Program-made: the position numbers and the translations under genes
In this document: one piece after another, positions 36,455-49,024 of the stretch
How the letters are laid out: every line of letters begins with the position of its first letter
Position numbering within the stretch: the stretch's first letter is position 1
Notes under the pieces: generated by a model
Told to the model about the DNA's origin: nothing
The model's input: the letters and a program-made list of their open reading frames with translations, nothing else
Databases searched by the model: none
NCBI GenBank assembly: GCA_947683425.1
Contig: CANTUQ010000159.1
Location: forward strand, 7,640,001-7,704,000
Length of the DNA stretch: 64,000 bases
Reading direction: 5' to 3'
DNA from: Excoecaria cochinchinensis
Taxonomy: Eukaryota; Streptophyta; Magnoliopsida; Malpighiales; Euphorbiaceae

Positions 36455-38291
36455 CTTACAAATAGCATCAATCTCATAAAAAATTATAACGTGCAATTCA
36501 CTTTGGTCACCTTAAAGGTAAAAAGGTATAATTTAAATATAATTATCTAACAAGAAAAGAGAAAAAGACTGCCTAGAAATTATTCTCAACTCATAAAAGT
36601 CCTTACCATGCGTCCTTTGATCATTTTCAACTTCAGTAAACAGGTCTTTGACATTCTTTTCAGTTTCACCAACAAATATGCTCAAGATTTCAGGGACATT
36701 AACAATCTAGCACAAATGTAACCATAATATTTTACATTTTGCTGAGTTCCAATTAACAACAATATTTAAGTGCAATAAGATGGTTGCTAATGCACCATCA
36801 TAGTATACATGTGCATCAGTTAGATCAGGCTTTGAACCAATTAATTAGCACACCAAATAGTAATCAAAAGTGCAGTCTACCATATTCCCTACTGCATTTT
36901 TATAAGATCGAAAGGAAGATTGTGTTGATGGGAAATAGATCATCATCCATCTCATCACTCGCTTAAATTGTTCTATTCATTATAAAATTTTATTAAATCT
37001 TAAAATATTATATCGGTATTATAATTTAATGAGAGAGAGGGAACTGTTCACTGACTAATTCAATTCATACACATGCCAATACTATGCTAAAACACCAACT
37101 GATTGCTTTGGAAACATAAAACTCTTGTACAAGATCCCACCCTATAGTAAAGAATATTGCAAATTTAAAATAAAACTAGCCACAAGAGTCTACAAATTTC
37201 TTTCCTTCTCAAAAAGTTAAGAATAAACAAAGGAAACTAAGTTATCTTCAAACCTTTAGTTCCTTTCCGTTCAAAATTTTCCCAATTTGATGAGCCATGA
37301 GAGTTTTTCCTATTCCAGGAGGTCCATAGAGTAGCATACACTTCACATGCTTAATCCCTAATCTAGAACATCAAGTTCCTCATCAATAAGAATTTAAATG
37401 TGCATATTTCAAAATGATAATATACATACAACTTGAATAAATGACATTACTTGCTTGTCACATGAGGAGGAAAAACTCAAGAGGCAAAAGCTCTTCGAAA
37501 TATATCTGCAAATTCTTCACTTAAGCCACCTATACCCAGTGACTATAGATTAAACTCCTTTTGCTTAAAGAGGTTACCACTGGCACCTTCACGTTGATTA
37601 ACAATCCGTACATAAGTACATATCGATGTATCAATGAAATTTGCAACTAGAATCGGCAGACAGCAAGAATACATATATTCCACATTAAGTCATCATATAA
37701 AATTGATAACTGCAACCTGTAAAAGATCAAGCAGCATAAAAAGTTACATAAACAAATTTAATTTCTACAAACATGTCCATCTCAGTATGTCATCTCAAAC
37801 ACCTTCACTAATATCAGGTTGTGTGCATGTAAGGAGCATATATCATGAAATTAATGATAGTATTGTTACATATTGTATATGGACAAAGCAATGGAAGCAT
37901 TAGTGGTGAAAATCACTACAAAAATATAAAACATGCATTAGACATGGAAAATAGAAAATTAATTTTATCCATCATGCATGAAAATAAATTCCATTAAAAT
38001 TTATGATAACTTAACATTCACCATCTCAAAATTTTAAAAGAAAAAATCTAGAAGCTAGGGAACAAGAAAGTCTATTAAGTAATAAACGAGCAAAAGAACA
38101 AAGCATGAGCTTATATTGAAGCTGACCTTTATGCCACTTGAATTTGATGCCTCGAAGATAATGTGTGTGTCACTTGAAATCATTCCCCTTTCTTTAGATT
38201 TATCTTGGCCCTCTAAGATAACTTGATTGACTATGAAAATATAATTATTTCCATGATATTCAAACGATACTCTTTGCCCTGTTGTCATAAC
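36455..38291 (-). pseudogene. NSF: Captured exons of an NSF (vesicle-fusing AAA ATPase) gene inside CACTA-1
   Basis: Five minus-strand exons in gene order. 38127-38291: [19 protein letters not shown] and [11 protein letters not shown]. 37453-37611: IVNQREGASGNLFKQKEFNL, LGIGGLSEEFADIFRRAFAS, VFPPHVTSK. 37254-37362: [33 protein letters not shown]. 36607-36706: [19 protein letters not shown]. 36455-36510: SELHVIIFYEIDAICK. GT/AG-like borders are visible and exons four and five rejoin in phase 1. They cover the end of the N domain and the start of the D1 ATPase of NSF, which disassembles SNARE complexes. Two in-frame stops in the second exon, T to I in Walker A and D to Y in Walker B show decay. 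N-terminal and C-terminal parts are absent. Confidence 0.88.
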
Positions 38292-38834
38292 CTGCACATC
38301 AAAATATCAAATTCCATAAGTAAAATTAAATATGGCTCTTGGTATTATAATAAAATAGAACAGGGAGATAAAAGATCGTTGCAACTAATGAGAGAGAGAA
38401 AAAAAAAGAGCTGTAACATCAGAAGAGGATCCTCCTGCTCTTATCAAGTCGTAGTTAATTTTAATTTGAAGAAATGTGATCATGTCAAATCCGGGATTCT
38501 TCCTATAATATATGTGACAGCAAATGTCCATAAGCAAAGAACAAACCCTAATTTTCATAAATCAATTCATATTCAGAAATATCGCCTTCTTTCAGCTTCG
38601 AGGGCCATCAAGGGAATCGGGTATTTCCGTTAGCCAGTTGCTTTAATTCCTCACTTTCCCTCTGCCAGTTCACTTAAACATTAGGTTAATGATATCTTAT
38701 GGTGGGTGAGGAGTCCGATCGGTGGGGTTGGGGGCACGCCGGATAATAGTAAAAGATGAAGAAGCGATGATTTAGGAAGAAGCGGCACGTTCAGGTAAAG
38801 AAAGAAAGAAAATGATTTAATTAAAACCCTTGAT
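38292..38834. other. CACTA-1 interior upstream of NSF exons
   Basis: Contains no recognisable further NSF exon. A 136-codon plus-strand ORF at 38223-38633 overlaps an NSF exon in antisense and shows no family features. Confidence 0.4.
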
Positions 38835-39842
38835 TTTTAGCAACGAAATTTATATTTCGTTGGTCCATTTGCAATCGAAAAGAATTCGGTAGCTATTCTT
38901 GACAAATGTAGCAACAAATTTCCTATTCCGTTGCTAAAATAAATTCCCTTTAGCAACGGAATCAGTTTTCATTGCTATATTTCCAACCGAAACCTATTTG
39001 TTTCTATTATTCAACCCCACACTTGATATTTAGCAACGGAAATGGTTTTCGTTGCTAAATTGGCAATCGAAATCAATTTGGTTGCTATTGTTAATCAAAT
39101 TTAGCAACCGAAACACTTCGGTTGCTATTCATGAAAGCAAATATTTAAGACTTGATATATAGCAATGGAACCACGAGTCCGTTGCTAAATTTACAACCGA
39201 AATATAAGCAGTTACTATTCATAATTTAGCAATGGAATTACTTTTCGTTGCTAAATTAGCAACCGAATATATATTCGGTTGCTATTTTTTTAAGCTAATA
39301 GTTAACACTTTTTATTTAGCAACGGAAATAAATTTCCGTTGCTAAATTTGCAACCGAATTTCATTTGGTTGCTATTCTTTAATGTTTTAGCAACGGAGTT
39401 TTAATTCCGTTGCTAATGTTGAAAAATTTAGCAATCGAAAAGTATTCGGTTGCTATTAGTAAACTGAAATAGTAAATACGGCAACGAAAAAATGATTCCG
39501 TTGCTATATTTGCAATCAAATAATATTTGGTTGCTATTACTAAAGCCTTTAGCAATGGAACACTTTTCCGTTGCTAATTTAGCAACCGAAATAATATTTC
39601 GTTGCTATTTTTCGCTCTAAAATTGTCACGAATTTCGTTGACGCCATATTTAGCAACAGAAACCATTTTTCGTTGTTAATATTTGCTGCTAAATATTGGC
39701 GCTAAAAGTTCCCTCCACTTTTAGCGACCGAAAATCACCAAATTTTTTTTCGTTGTTAAATATACAAAACTTAACCAATTTTAGCAACAGAATTAATTTC
39801 ATTGCTATTTTTTGGTTGCTATTTCCAAATTTTCTTGTACTG
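38835..39842. repeat. Right subterminal repeat array of CACTA-1
   Basis: About 1 kb of alternating TTTAGCAACGGAA and TTCCGTTGCTAAA pairs, with variant AGCAACCGAA/TTCGGTTGCT pairs. Ends in TTTTCTTGTACTG. Much longer than the left array (about 430 bp). Confidence 0.87.
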
Positions 39843-40463
39843 AAGCACGATCTTTGCTTTCTCTCAAGGAAAACACAGAAAATCCCTAAATGTTTCCAAG
39901 CTCAAAGAGATGTAATTTGAAATCCCTAATCTCATTTTGAGAAGAGAGCTTTCAATTCCTTATAAACCCTAGACATGGGATCTATAAATTCAGCTCAACA
40001 AAGCATAAATCGAAGAATTCAATTACTTGATGGAGGCATTCCACAGTATTATGCAGCTGTGAGAAAAGGCAATCTTGCTTGAATCTTGGAGTGTTACAAA
40101 TTTGGAAAGACCATTTCATTTATGCCTTAATTTTCTGGTTGATGTAAGTTATAATGGTTATTTCTAAGTCTAGTTTAACTTGTACTAATCTGATTAAAAG
40201 GTTTTTCTTTCTTTTTTGTTTTCTTTGATTTTTTTTTTATTTCTTACACAGGATAAACATTGCAAGTTCTTTCGATAGGGAAATGGTGAAATGCCTCCAA
40301 GAGCAGTTGAAGTAATAAATCAACTGAAGAGGGAGAATAGGTATCTCGGAAGAATGTGCAATATGGGTGGAGATTATGATCCTGAATTGTCTGAAATACA
40401 AAGGCAAATACAATATCTGAGGAACAATGAAATGGTTTTTGAAAGAGGCAATAAGAAAATGAA
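39843..40463 (+). pseudogene. Unrecognised gene-like fragment between CACTA-1 and CACTA-4
   Basis: Two exon-like stretches. From ATG 39975 a frame reads MGSINSAQQSINRRIQLLDG up to a TGA at about 40080. From ATG 40291 a frame reads MPPRAVEVINQLKRENRYLG, then a charged helix-forming stretch ending where CACTA-4 is inserted at 40464. The first is followed by GTAAGT near 40145, and a pyrimidine-rich tract with ACAG lies near 40249-40252, consistent with an intron. I do not recognise the family. Stops suggest a pseudogene or non-coding RNA. Confidence 0.35.
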
Positions 40464-42621
40464 CGCTACAAGAAATTCTGAGATTACCTATTTTTCATCG
40501 ACAAAATAATTTACTGACGAAAATTGGCGACTTTTAAGGCCCTCTGCAATTCGGGTGTCGGTAAAATTTTTCGATGGAAATATGCATTTCGTTGGTCAAT
40601 TTCCCGACAAAAAATATATTTTCGTCATTGAATTTGCCGATGGAATGCATATTTCCATTGTTATTCCGTCGGTAATTCTAAAAATGTTAATAAAAAAAAT
40701 TAAATAAAATATCAATAATATAAATTTCATTAACCAATTAAAATTCATAAATTTCAACAATTTATTAAATTCACAACAATATGCACAGCTCATACTACAA
40801 GAATCAAATTGCCACTATTGCTTAGGTGCCATACTGTAAAAAAAAAATTCAAATTTAATACCAGCACAATAGTCAAGTAATAATTATAAACAAAATCTAG
40901 TGAAATATAACAAAAGAATAATAGAAAAATTGAATCAGAAATTGATTTCGCAATCAAAATAGTGATTGTACAACTCTACCTTCAACAAATAAGAAAACCA
41001 AATGCACTTGAGAAAATTGAAAATAGATACCTTGTGCTCTTTTGTGAATTGCTTAGCCAAAATGGGAACCCACTAAAGAGATGGCTGATCTCGCCACTAT
41101 CGCTTGGGTGCCATACTACAAAAATAAAATCAAATTCAATACCAACACAATAGTCGAGTAATACAAAATATAAGAATCACAGTAATTGCAATGAATACTG
41201 GAACACAACAACGTGAAGAAAAAATATGCAAAGAATAAATATAACTTTAGCATCACAGCAAAATTGATACATAACTACTATGATCATTCTCACATGTGGA
41301 AACATGGATGAATGAAAATGAAGCAAAAAGATGCGAATAATTACAAGAAAAATAACGAATGGCAAGGAAAAAATTGATTGAGGCATTTTCGCGAACATTT
41401 GATGCGTACCAAGTTTTTAAACAAAATTTAAGCACAATTCACATAATCAAACCACTAAACATCAAGAAATCACAATTATAATAAGCAATTCAAATAAACT
41501 CAATCAAATACAAATCAAAATTAACAAAAGAAAAGTACTTACTTATGTCAATAAGGAGAAAGGAAGACCAAAAGTAAATCCAAAGAACTAAGAAAGCCCA
41601 AAAAGCATATTAAGAATCACTTGCCAACAATATAGTCAAATTTTTCAAACCTTTAACCAAAATTAATAAAAAAAATATATATACATAGAGAAAAAAATAA
41701 ATGAAAATAACATACATATAGAAAAAAATAAAAAAATATATATATACAGAAAAATTAGAAAAAACTAAATAAAAAAAGGAAAGGGAGTGATTGACCGGCG
41801 ATTGCGAGCAGTATGGGATCATCGCAACCTAGATCAAGACCGAGAGACAGCACACGGGAAGGGACTGCAGTGCGCGGGTTGGGGGAACGGTAGTGCGGGG
41901 GAAGTAGATCTAACAGGGACGACCAATGGCGACGGTCGGCACCATTGCGGCAAGCAGGGGGGAGAGAAGAAGAGGAGCTACACTAGCGAGAAGGAAAAAG
42001 AGGAGCAACGCGCGTGCAAGGCCGGAGAGGAGAGGGCCGAGCGACACCCAGGAGGGGCAGGGGCGATCTGCAAGGGAGGGAGGGAGACAGGGAGAGAGAG
42101 GAAGAGATAGAAAAAAAAATTTATATATATAAGTTTTTAGCGACAAAAATTTGCCTTTTATCTCTAATTTTCACATTTAGCGAAGGAAATGAAATTCCAT
42201 CCGGATCAACAATTTCTTCACTAACAAAAAATATTAACGATGGAATTTAAATTTTGTCTCCAATTTTTAGCGACGAAAATGAAATTCCATCACTAAATAA
42301 AATTAATTTTAATTTTTAGTGACGGACCAACTATTCCGTCGCTAACAAAAAAATATTAACGGTGGAATTTAAATTCCGTTGCCAATTTTTAGTGACGGAA
42401 ATTAAAATCCGTTACTAATTTCTGTAGCAAATAGTGCCTGGCTTTTTTTTCGTGCCATATTTTCCGGCGGTTTAATTTTTCTGTTGGTAAAAAATATATG
42501 GAATATTTGCCTCCTTTTTTAATGTCGAAATTTTTTTTTTGTCGCTAATTTATTTTTCGTCGCTATTTATTTTTCCATCTCTAACTGGCAACGAAATCTA
42601 TTTCTGCATTTTTTTGTAGTG
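40464..42621. mobile_element. CACTA-4: small CACTA element, TSD GAA
   Basis: Left end CGCTACAAGAAATTC, right end TTTTTTTGTAGTG, with GAA at 40461-40463 and 42622-42624. Subterminal motifs are AGCGACGGAA, TTCCGTCGCTAA and ACGAAAAT-type, at 40490-40680 and 42130-42600. A GC-rich block at about 41780-42110 lies next to the right array. No transposase recognised; non-autonomous. Confidence 0.78.
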
Positions 42622-42636
42622 GAAATAGAAGATTAG

Positions 42637-44598
42637 TGTGACACTCTTATCGCTTCCATACAATACATACAATGAATTACTTATACTATTGCCAGAATTG
42701 TTTACTCAAAACGTATAGCAATTGCGGTAATTTTTTTTTTCTATCATATCACATCATGTCATACTCTAATAATTTATAACATTCACTATAAATCATGTCA
42801 TACTCTAATAATTTATAACGTTCACTATAATCATAAACATTTTACATATTCAATTCTAAACTGATACATATACATGCCGAAACAATATACATACTATTCT
42901 TCGCTTAAATCCGAAGGTCCAATCTGAGCTCATAACTGATAGCACACCCGCTCCTCAGACGTCTTATTCGGTACCTGCACGCAGTTAGATAAACTACGTG
43001 CTAAGTATTAAAAATGCCCAATGGTGATTACGAATCTAAAAATTTCCAACTCTAACTTACCTAGGCCCATAAACACATGCACATCACTTTAGCCCTCACT
43101 TCTAGACTTATCATTATCGTCTTACTATTTATTCCTTCATTATTCTTTAGTTACAATTGTACATTATATTTCTATTTTACACTTTAAACTTATTATCTTA
43201 CTTGTAACCTATTCACTTAGGTCCTTTAACCTATTCTTTAACTCATCACTCTTCTAACCCTCACTTTAGCATTTTTCACTTATCTTATCTTATCGTTTAA
43301 CTTTCCTTCTTCTTATTAACACTCTAACCTCATTTCTTACAAATACTCATTCCATTCACTTCATGCTTTTTCATTTCATTTCATATACTTCTATAATGCA
43401 TTTTACCTTAACAAATTCTTCAATTTCCATTTAAATTACTCACTAAACCTTGATCAATGCCATTTATACTTATTTACTTATCTGACATGCAATTTACGGT
43501 TTGACTCTCACATTCTTACATTCATGTACCTTTTTCTTATTTGTCTGTATTAAGTCATTTCTTTGCAATTAGATCATTTACTAACTTGCTTGGTTATTTT
43601 CATTCGTTAATCCTGTCACTTAAATTAATTACTCCTTTTACACTTTATTTATGATTTTCCCCTTCTATAACCATCTAACTATCTTTGTGGCATCTTTCAA
43701 TTATTTCACATAATTAACCACTATTATCATTTTATTTTTTTAATAGGTACCATTAAACACTATCACTATTCCTTATACACTTCTCTACATTTGACATATC
43801 AATTTACATTTTAGTCCCTGACTTATCACTTTCAGGTTTGTTTTACATATTACTTCACATTAACCTTTTCTTCATCACAAATAAATATATTAATTATTCA
43901 TTTTATCATTCTTATTCAATTAATCTATCATTTCATATACAAATTACAGTTTAGTCCCTATTTCATAAATTTTAGGACCAATTACATTTTTGCCTCTCTC
44001 TTGACTTTATTTACAGGATGGCCACTAGTTAACTTAATTTTCACATTTAATTCACTCTTTAGCTTATAAAATACATATTAGTCCTTACATTGTCATTTTC
44101 ACATCAAATTACATTTTAGTACCTCAAATTTGGATTCTTTACGAAATGGTCATTTTAAATTCACTCCTCTCTTACATATTACTTATTAGTGTAAGTTTAC
44201 ACATAATTACTGTTTTGCCCCTAAACTTTTATCAAATTACCTTATGGCCCTAAATTTAACTTTTACTTACAATTTTTTCGTTTATTAACTATACTTATAC
44301 ATTTATTCACCTTTTGACTTATAATTTACCAATTAGTCTTACGACTAATTATTTTTATAGTAAATTACGCTTTAATCTTAAAACTTTTTATCTTTTTCAT
44401 TTGAGTCCTTTTTCAACTACATTCTTTTTTTTCACTTTACTTTTTTTTACATTTCCATGTCCTTTATTTCATTATGACTCATTTGACTTATCATTTGGGT
44501 AAATTACCAGTTAGATCCCAAACTTTCATTGTCTTTTATTTTGGTCCTTTTCTTACAAACATTTATTTTCATATTACTTTTCACATTTTCAAGTCAAT
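42637..44598 (-). repeat. LTR-like sequence, left arm of a long inverted repeat
   Basis: Begins TGTGACACTCTTATCGC just after CACTA-4. It has a GCACGCAGTTAGATAAACTA and CGTGCTAAGTATTAAA segment like the hairpin region of the Tekay LTRs, so it probably starts as a decayed LTR of that family. From about 43545 it contains many AAATTACATTTTAGTCC-like phrases about 130 bp apart, and is colinear in reverse orientation with 50210-51092. Interrupted at 44599 by CACTA-3. Confidence 0.6.
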
Positions 44599-45774
44599 CA
44601 CTACAACAAATTTTATTTTTTGTGAAAAAATTTTTAATGACGTATAAAATTTTGTCACTAATTATAACTTACAACGACAAATTTTTTAAATCGTCACCAT
44701 ATTATTTATTACTGTGGCAAAATTATCTTGCGTCATGTTTTAATTTTCGTCACTAATAGATGAATTTTGTGACAAAAAATATATTTCGTCATGGTTTCTT
44801 TAGGAGAGATAATTTTCCACCTTTTTTTTTAGGGAAAAAATTTAATGACAAAATAATAACTTATTGCAATGTGTAAAAATCGTCATAAAATATTTATTTT
44901 TCGTGACGAATTATTTTTGTCATAATTAAATAAATTAGTGATAATAAAATCATTTCATCACAAATAACATATCGATATAAAAAAAATTCTAATTAATTTT
45001 TTTGAAAAATTTTTGTTTAAAAAATAATTTTATTTATGACAAATAAATGTGTCACAAAAAAATGAATATACTGTAACGAGGTACAATTTTGTCACCTTTG
45101 ACATGAAGGGAAAATTTTCAACTTTTTTCTTTTTGAGGGAAAAAAAATATGACAAAAAAATGACTATTTGTGACATATAAATTCGTCATGAAATACTTAT
45201 TTTTTTATGACATGAATTATTTTTGTCACAATTTAATGAATTAGTGACGACAAAATTATTGTATCATAATAATTTTATTTATGACAATTAAATATGTCAC
45301 AAAAAATAAATATATTATGACAAAATACAAATTCATCACGATTACAATCAATTTATGACAATAATAATATTCTATCACAATTGGTTGTAATATTAATATA
45401 CAACAAGCAAATTATGTCATAAAAAATAATTAAATTCATGATAAACAAATATTTTACGAAAAGATGAATACATTGTAACTAAATATAAATTTATTACTAA
45501 TATAATCAGTTTGTGCGATCATATAATATTTAGTCACAATTAATTGTAATAAAAATGTGCTACAATTAAATTATGTTATAAATAAATTATTTGATGTTAT
45601 AAATAAAAATGTCCTCCATAAATTTTTTAATGACCAAAAATAGTTTATCATCTACTTTTTTACAAAATTAACTAAATTATATGAGAAAGTTAATTAATTA
45701 GTAATATAATAATAATTTAAAATAAATTAAATTATTTATTAAAATAAAATATTTTAATGTAAATCTGATTTTTT

Positions 45775-47490
45775 CCCCTCTTCCCTCTTTATCTCGCTTG
45801 CACCCTCTCTCTCGATCGAAGCTGAAGTAGCAGCCATCCGTGGAAGCCGCCTCTCTGCCATCGCCTCCTCTGTCATTATCAGTGGAAGCCTCCAGATCTC
45901 GCCTCCATCGCTGCTATTTTTTTTTTCGATTACCCCAAATCCCAAATCACTTCTGCAGCTGCTCGATACTTCTGTTCTTCCCTCCCTCCTCTGCTCTTCT
46001 TTCACTCAGCCACCATCACCGGAGCTTCCTTAGCTAGCCACCGATCAAAGCCTCTGTCACCGATTAGCTTTCTTATATATTGGTATGTACAGATCCTTTG
46101 TTTTTTAACTTTTTCTCTATCTAATTTCATTTTTCAATTGATTTTCATTTGGTCTTGGAATAAATTGGTCTCTGTTCTTGATTGATTCTTTATAATGTGA
46201 TTGTAATATTAATTATTAATTTGAGAATGGTGGTTTAGGGCAGATATTAGAAGACTAGCTAATAAGAATTTAATTTCGGACCACTTCCTTCTCTCTCCCT
46301 ATTTTTTTCCTTGGCTTCCTTATGTATATAACTAGCTAATGAGAATCTAATTTCTTTTGTGAGCTTTTATTAGTGTTTGGTTGCTGAGAAACTAGAAGAA
46401 AATGTGGGAATGAGGAAAATACGATTTTGAAGAATTGGTTTTTATTTCTCTGTTTTCCCTGCTGGCAAAGAGAACTTAAAATTTGTTTTAACTTTTAAGC
46501 CTATGGTTGAATTATGCAAAAAAAAATACAATTACTGGCATGAGCTTTTTATTTCTCTGATTATGAAATTCATGAAGTGGGTTGTTGAATTATCAAATTT
46601 GGCAAGTAGATGAAGTGTTGTGTTTGAAAGTTTGCTTTCTTAGTTATGTGGGATGGATTTTGAGTCAATCAAAAAGCTAGGCAATAGTAGAAACTCAAGA
46701 GCACAGCTTAGACTAACTTATGGTTGCTAAAGTTTACTACTTTTTGAGTCACTGAAAAAGTGAAGAAGACTATACTAGTTACAAACTTACAATTAATTTG
46801 CTTACAATTACACCTAGGGTTGGGCATTGATAAATAAGAGTTATGGAGTATGTGCAAGCTCAAAATAATTGTAAGCAAATAACTCTAAGTCTCTAACTTA
46901 AAGATTTTATTTTTCTTTTTATAATAGTCTAAAAATGAATTGAATGGAGAACCATGTGGTAGGATTGAACTTTACAAGAAAACCCATTCTTCAATTCAAA
47001 AAGGCTGGTCATCTCAAATATTTCTGGTTTGTGAGAACTTACTGATCATTATAAAAGGATAAATTATGTGAGTCTCAGTTAAAAGTGAACATAGTCAAGA
47101 GTCAGGTGATTGATTGTGAGACAAAAGTAAGCGAGTTGAATTTCACTATCCATAAGCTGCTTGACATTTTAAAAGCAAACAAGATGAATATCGATTGAAT
47201 TCTCCAATGTAAGTTTTATATACTTGTGCATTTATTTTTGCTATGTTCAATGACATGAAAATAGTTGAAAATAGGTATGAAAGATTGCTTGATAGAATGT
47301 TGATTGAATTTTCTGCTGTAATTTATATGTACTTGTGCATTTAGTTTTGAATTTAATATTTAAAGATATTTGCAATTTTTTTACATTGATTATTATGTTT
47401 TGTTGTTTTATTGTTCCAAGCCTTTGGAACATATGATATTCTTGCGTCTTACTATTATATTCTTCTTGTTCTAATGTTTTGCATATAATT
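45775..47490 (+). other. Interior of CACTA-3: CT-rich leader-like block and unassigned DNA
   Basis: 45775-46082 is CT-rich like a plant 5' UTR and ends at TTGGTATGTACAG, a donor-like site. A short frame at 47100-47197 reads SQVIDCETKVSELNFTIHKL and LLDILKANK before a stop, a helix-like tail possibly from a transposon protein. A duplication of about 50 bp lies at 47190-47236 and 47295-47347. No gene identified. Confidence 0.35.
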
Positions 47491-48072
47491 TGTAACACCC
47501 TTAATCTATACACACACTACGGTTCCAACGTTATTACATGATTACTTGATTGTTTATATATATATATATATATATTTAGCTGAAAAGTTAACAAAATGCA
47601 TATTAATATCTTAAATTATTTATAGCTGATAGTTTTGATGTATTAATATTGTACCTTTGTATTTTGTATGATTGAATTGAGTATTGAAAGTGGATGATAT
47701 AAGTATATTATAATATATAGTGTGTGTGAGATTGGTCCTAAATTGGAGGATGGGCAAACTTGTATTGGAGTTTGAATTGAAGCGGTGTGAATGAATATAT
47801 GATTATTTGAAGTGTAAAGATTTTATTATTTACAGGGGGATAGGCAATATTATAGAGAAAACTCTACCGAAATTTCGGTAGAATTAAGTGACATTTGTAT
47901 TTTGATTGAATGAATAGTAAAACTAAATAGCTATAGGAGAGATGGGTATAGTGAAAGGATAAAAAAAATAATTACCCAGATTTTGCAACAATCTTAAGAG
48001 TAGTTTAAGATAATCAAGTAATCGTGCAGTAACGTTGGAACCGTAGTGTGTGTATAGATTAAGAGTGTTACA
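47491..48072. mobile_element. Fold-back element with about 60-bp terminal inverted repeats
   Basis: 582 bp. Left TGTAACACCCTTAATCTATA and right TATAGATTAAGAGTGTTACA are inverted copies extending about 60 bp. Flanks TAATT (47486-47490) and TGATT (48073-48077) match 4 of 5, a possible TSD. The TGTAACAC...GTGTTACA ends resemble chromoviral LTR termini, but the symmetric structure does not fit an LTR. No coding capacity. Confidence 0.7.
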
Positions 48073-49024
48073 TGATTGAGTTTTTTTTTATCTAATATAT
48101 GATTTTTTTTTTTAGGAACGGAATGTAAATCTTGAAGTTTTAACAGATTTTATTTCTGGATTAGGATGCAAATTTAATTTTTTGCATTAGGTGCTATATT
48201 TTTATTTAAGTAACCTTTTATTTGAATAAATACATTATATTAAATTTTCTTTAGAAATTTAATTGATTGTATAATGTTAAATTTAAAATGTGTCATTTTT
48301 AAAATGTGTCATTTTTAATACAATGGATATATGACAAGTATATTTGTCATAATTTTCAACTTGTTAGTTCATAAATGACTATATAATGTTTACAATTACG
48401 ATATTAACATTGTAATAAAAAAATATAATTTAATGACAATAAAAAATTATCACTAAAACTATTTTTTGTGACAATTATTATTGTCTGTATTTATGTCACT
48501 AATTTGTAAAATAATATGATGATTTATATTCCATATTAATATACATTAATTTAATGATGAAATCATTTTTCGCCACTTAAAGTATTAGATTTAATGATGA
48601 CATTTTATGACGAAAATTATATTTATTTGTGACGATAATTACGTAAGCAATACTTAATGGTTTTAATTAGAAGGAGAGTTTCATCATTAAAAATGTTTAA
48701 TTTCGTGACGAATTTTAAATTTGTCATAAAAAAATACCAATCTTTTGTGACGATAAACAATATAATGTGACGAAATATAATTTTATTTATGACATAATTT
48801 TTTTCATGAAAAGTAAGAAATAAAGATGACGATAATCATTTTCGTCACAAAAAAATGATACTTATGGTGACAAATAACTAAATTGTCACGTAAATTTTTT
48901 TGTTATGTGCCTATTGTTACGTTCTCTGTAACGATAAAAATTCGTCACCTTATTTTTTCAATGACGAAAAATGAATTTTTCATGATAATTTTTTGCGTCA
49001 TAAAAGGTGTAATTTCTTGTAGTA

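Larger units (their letters stand above)
44599..49024. mobile_element. CACTA-3: CACTA-like element without clear TSD
   Basis: Left end CACTACAACAAATTTTA, right end TAATTTCTTGTAGTA; terminal inverted repeats are imperfect and no 3-bp TSD is clear (AAT versus TTT). Subterminal motifs GTGACGAAA, TTTCGTCAC and weaker forms fill 44620-45560 and 48290-49010. Interior: a CT-rich block (45775-46082) followed by a GTATGT donor-like site, unassigned DNA, and a fold-back element. Confidence 0.72.

Noticed and set aside
41787..42132. Overlapping Arg/Gly/Glu-rich frames in CACTA-4
   Set aside because: GC-rich non-coding block; frames overlap on both strands and lack any motif.
47491..48072. Fold-back element as a solo chromoviral LTR
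   Set aside because: Its two ends are long inverted copies of each other, which LTRs are not, and no LTR palindromes are present.
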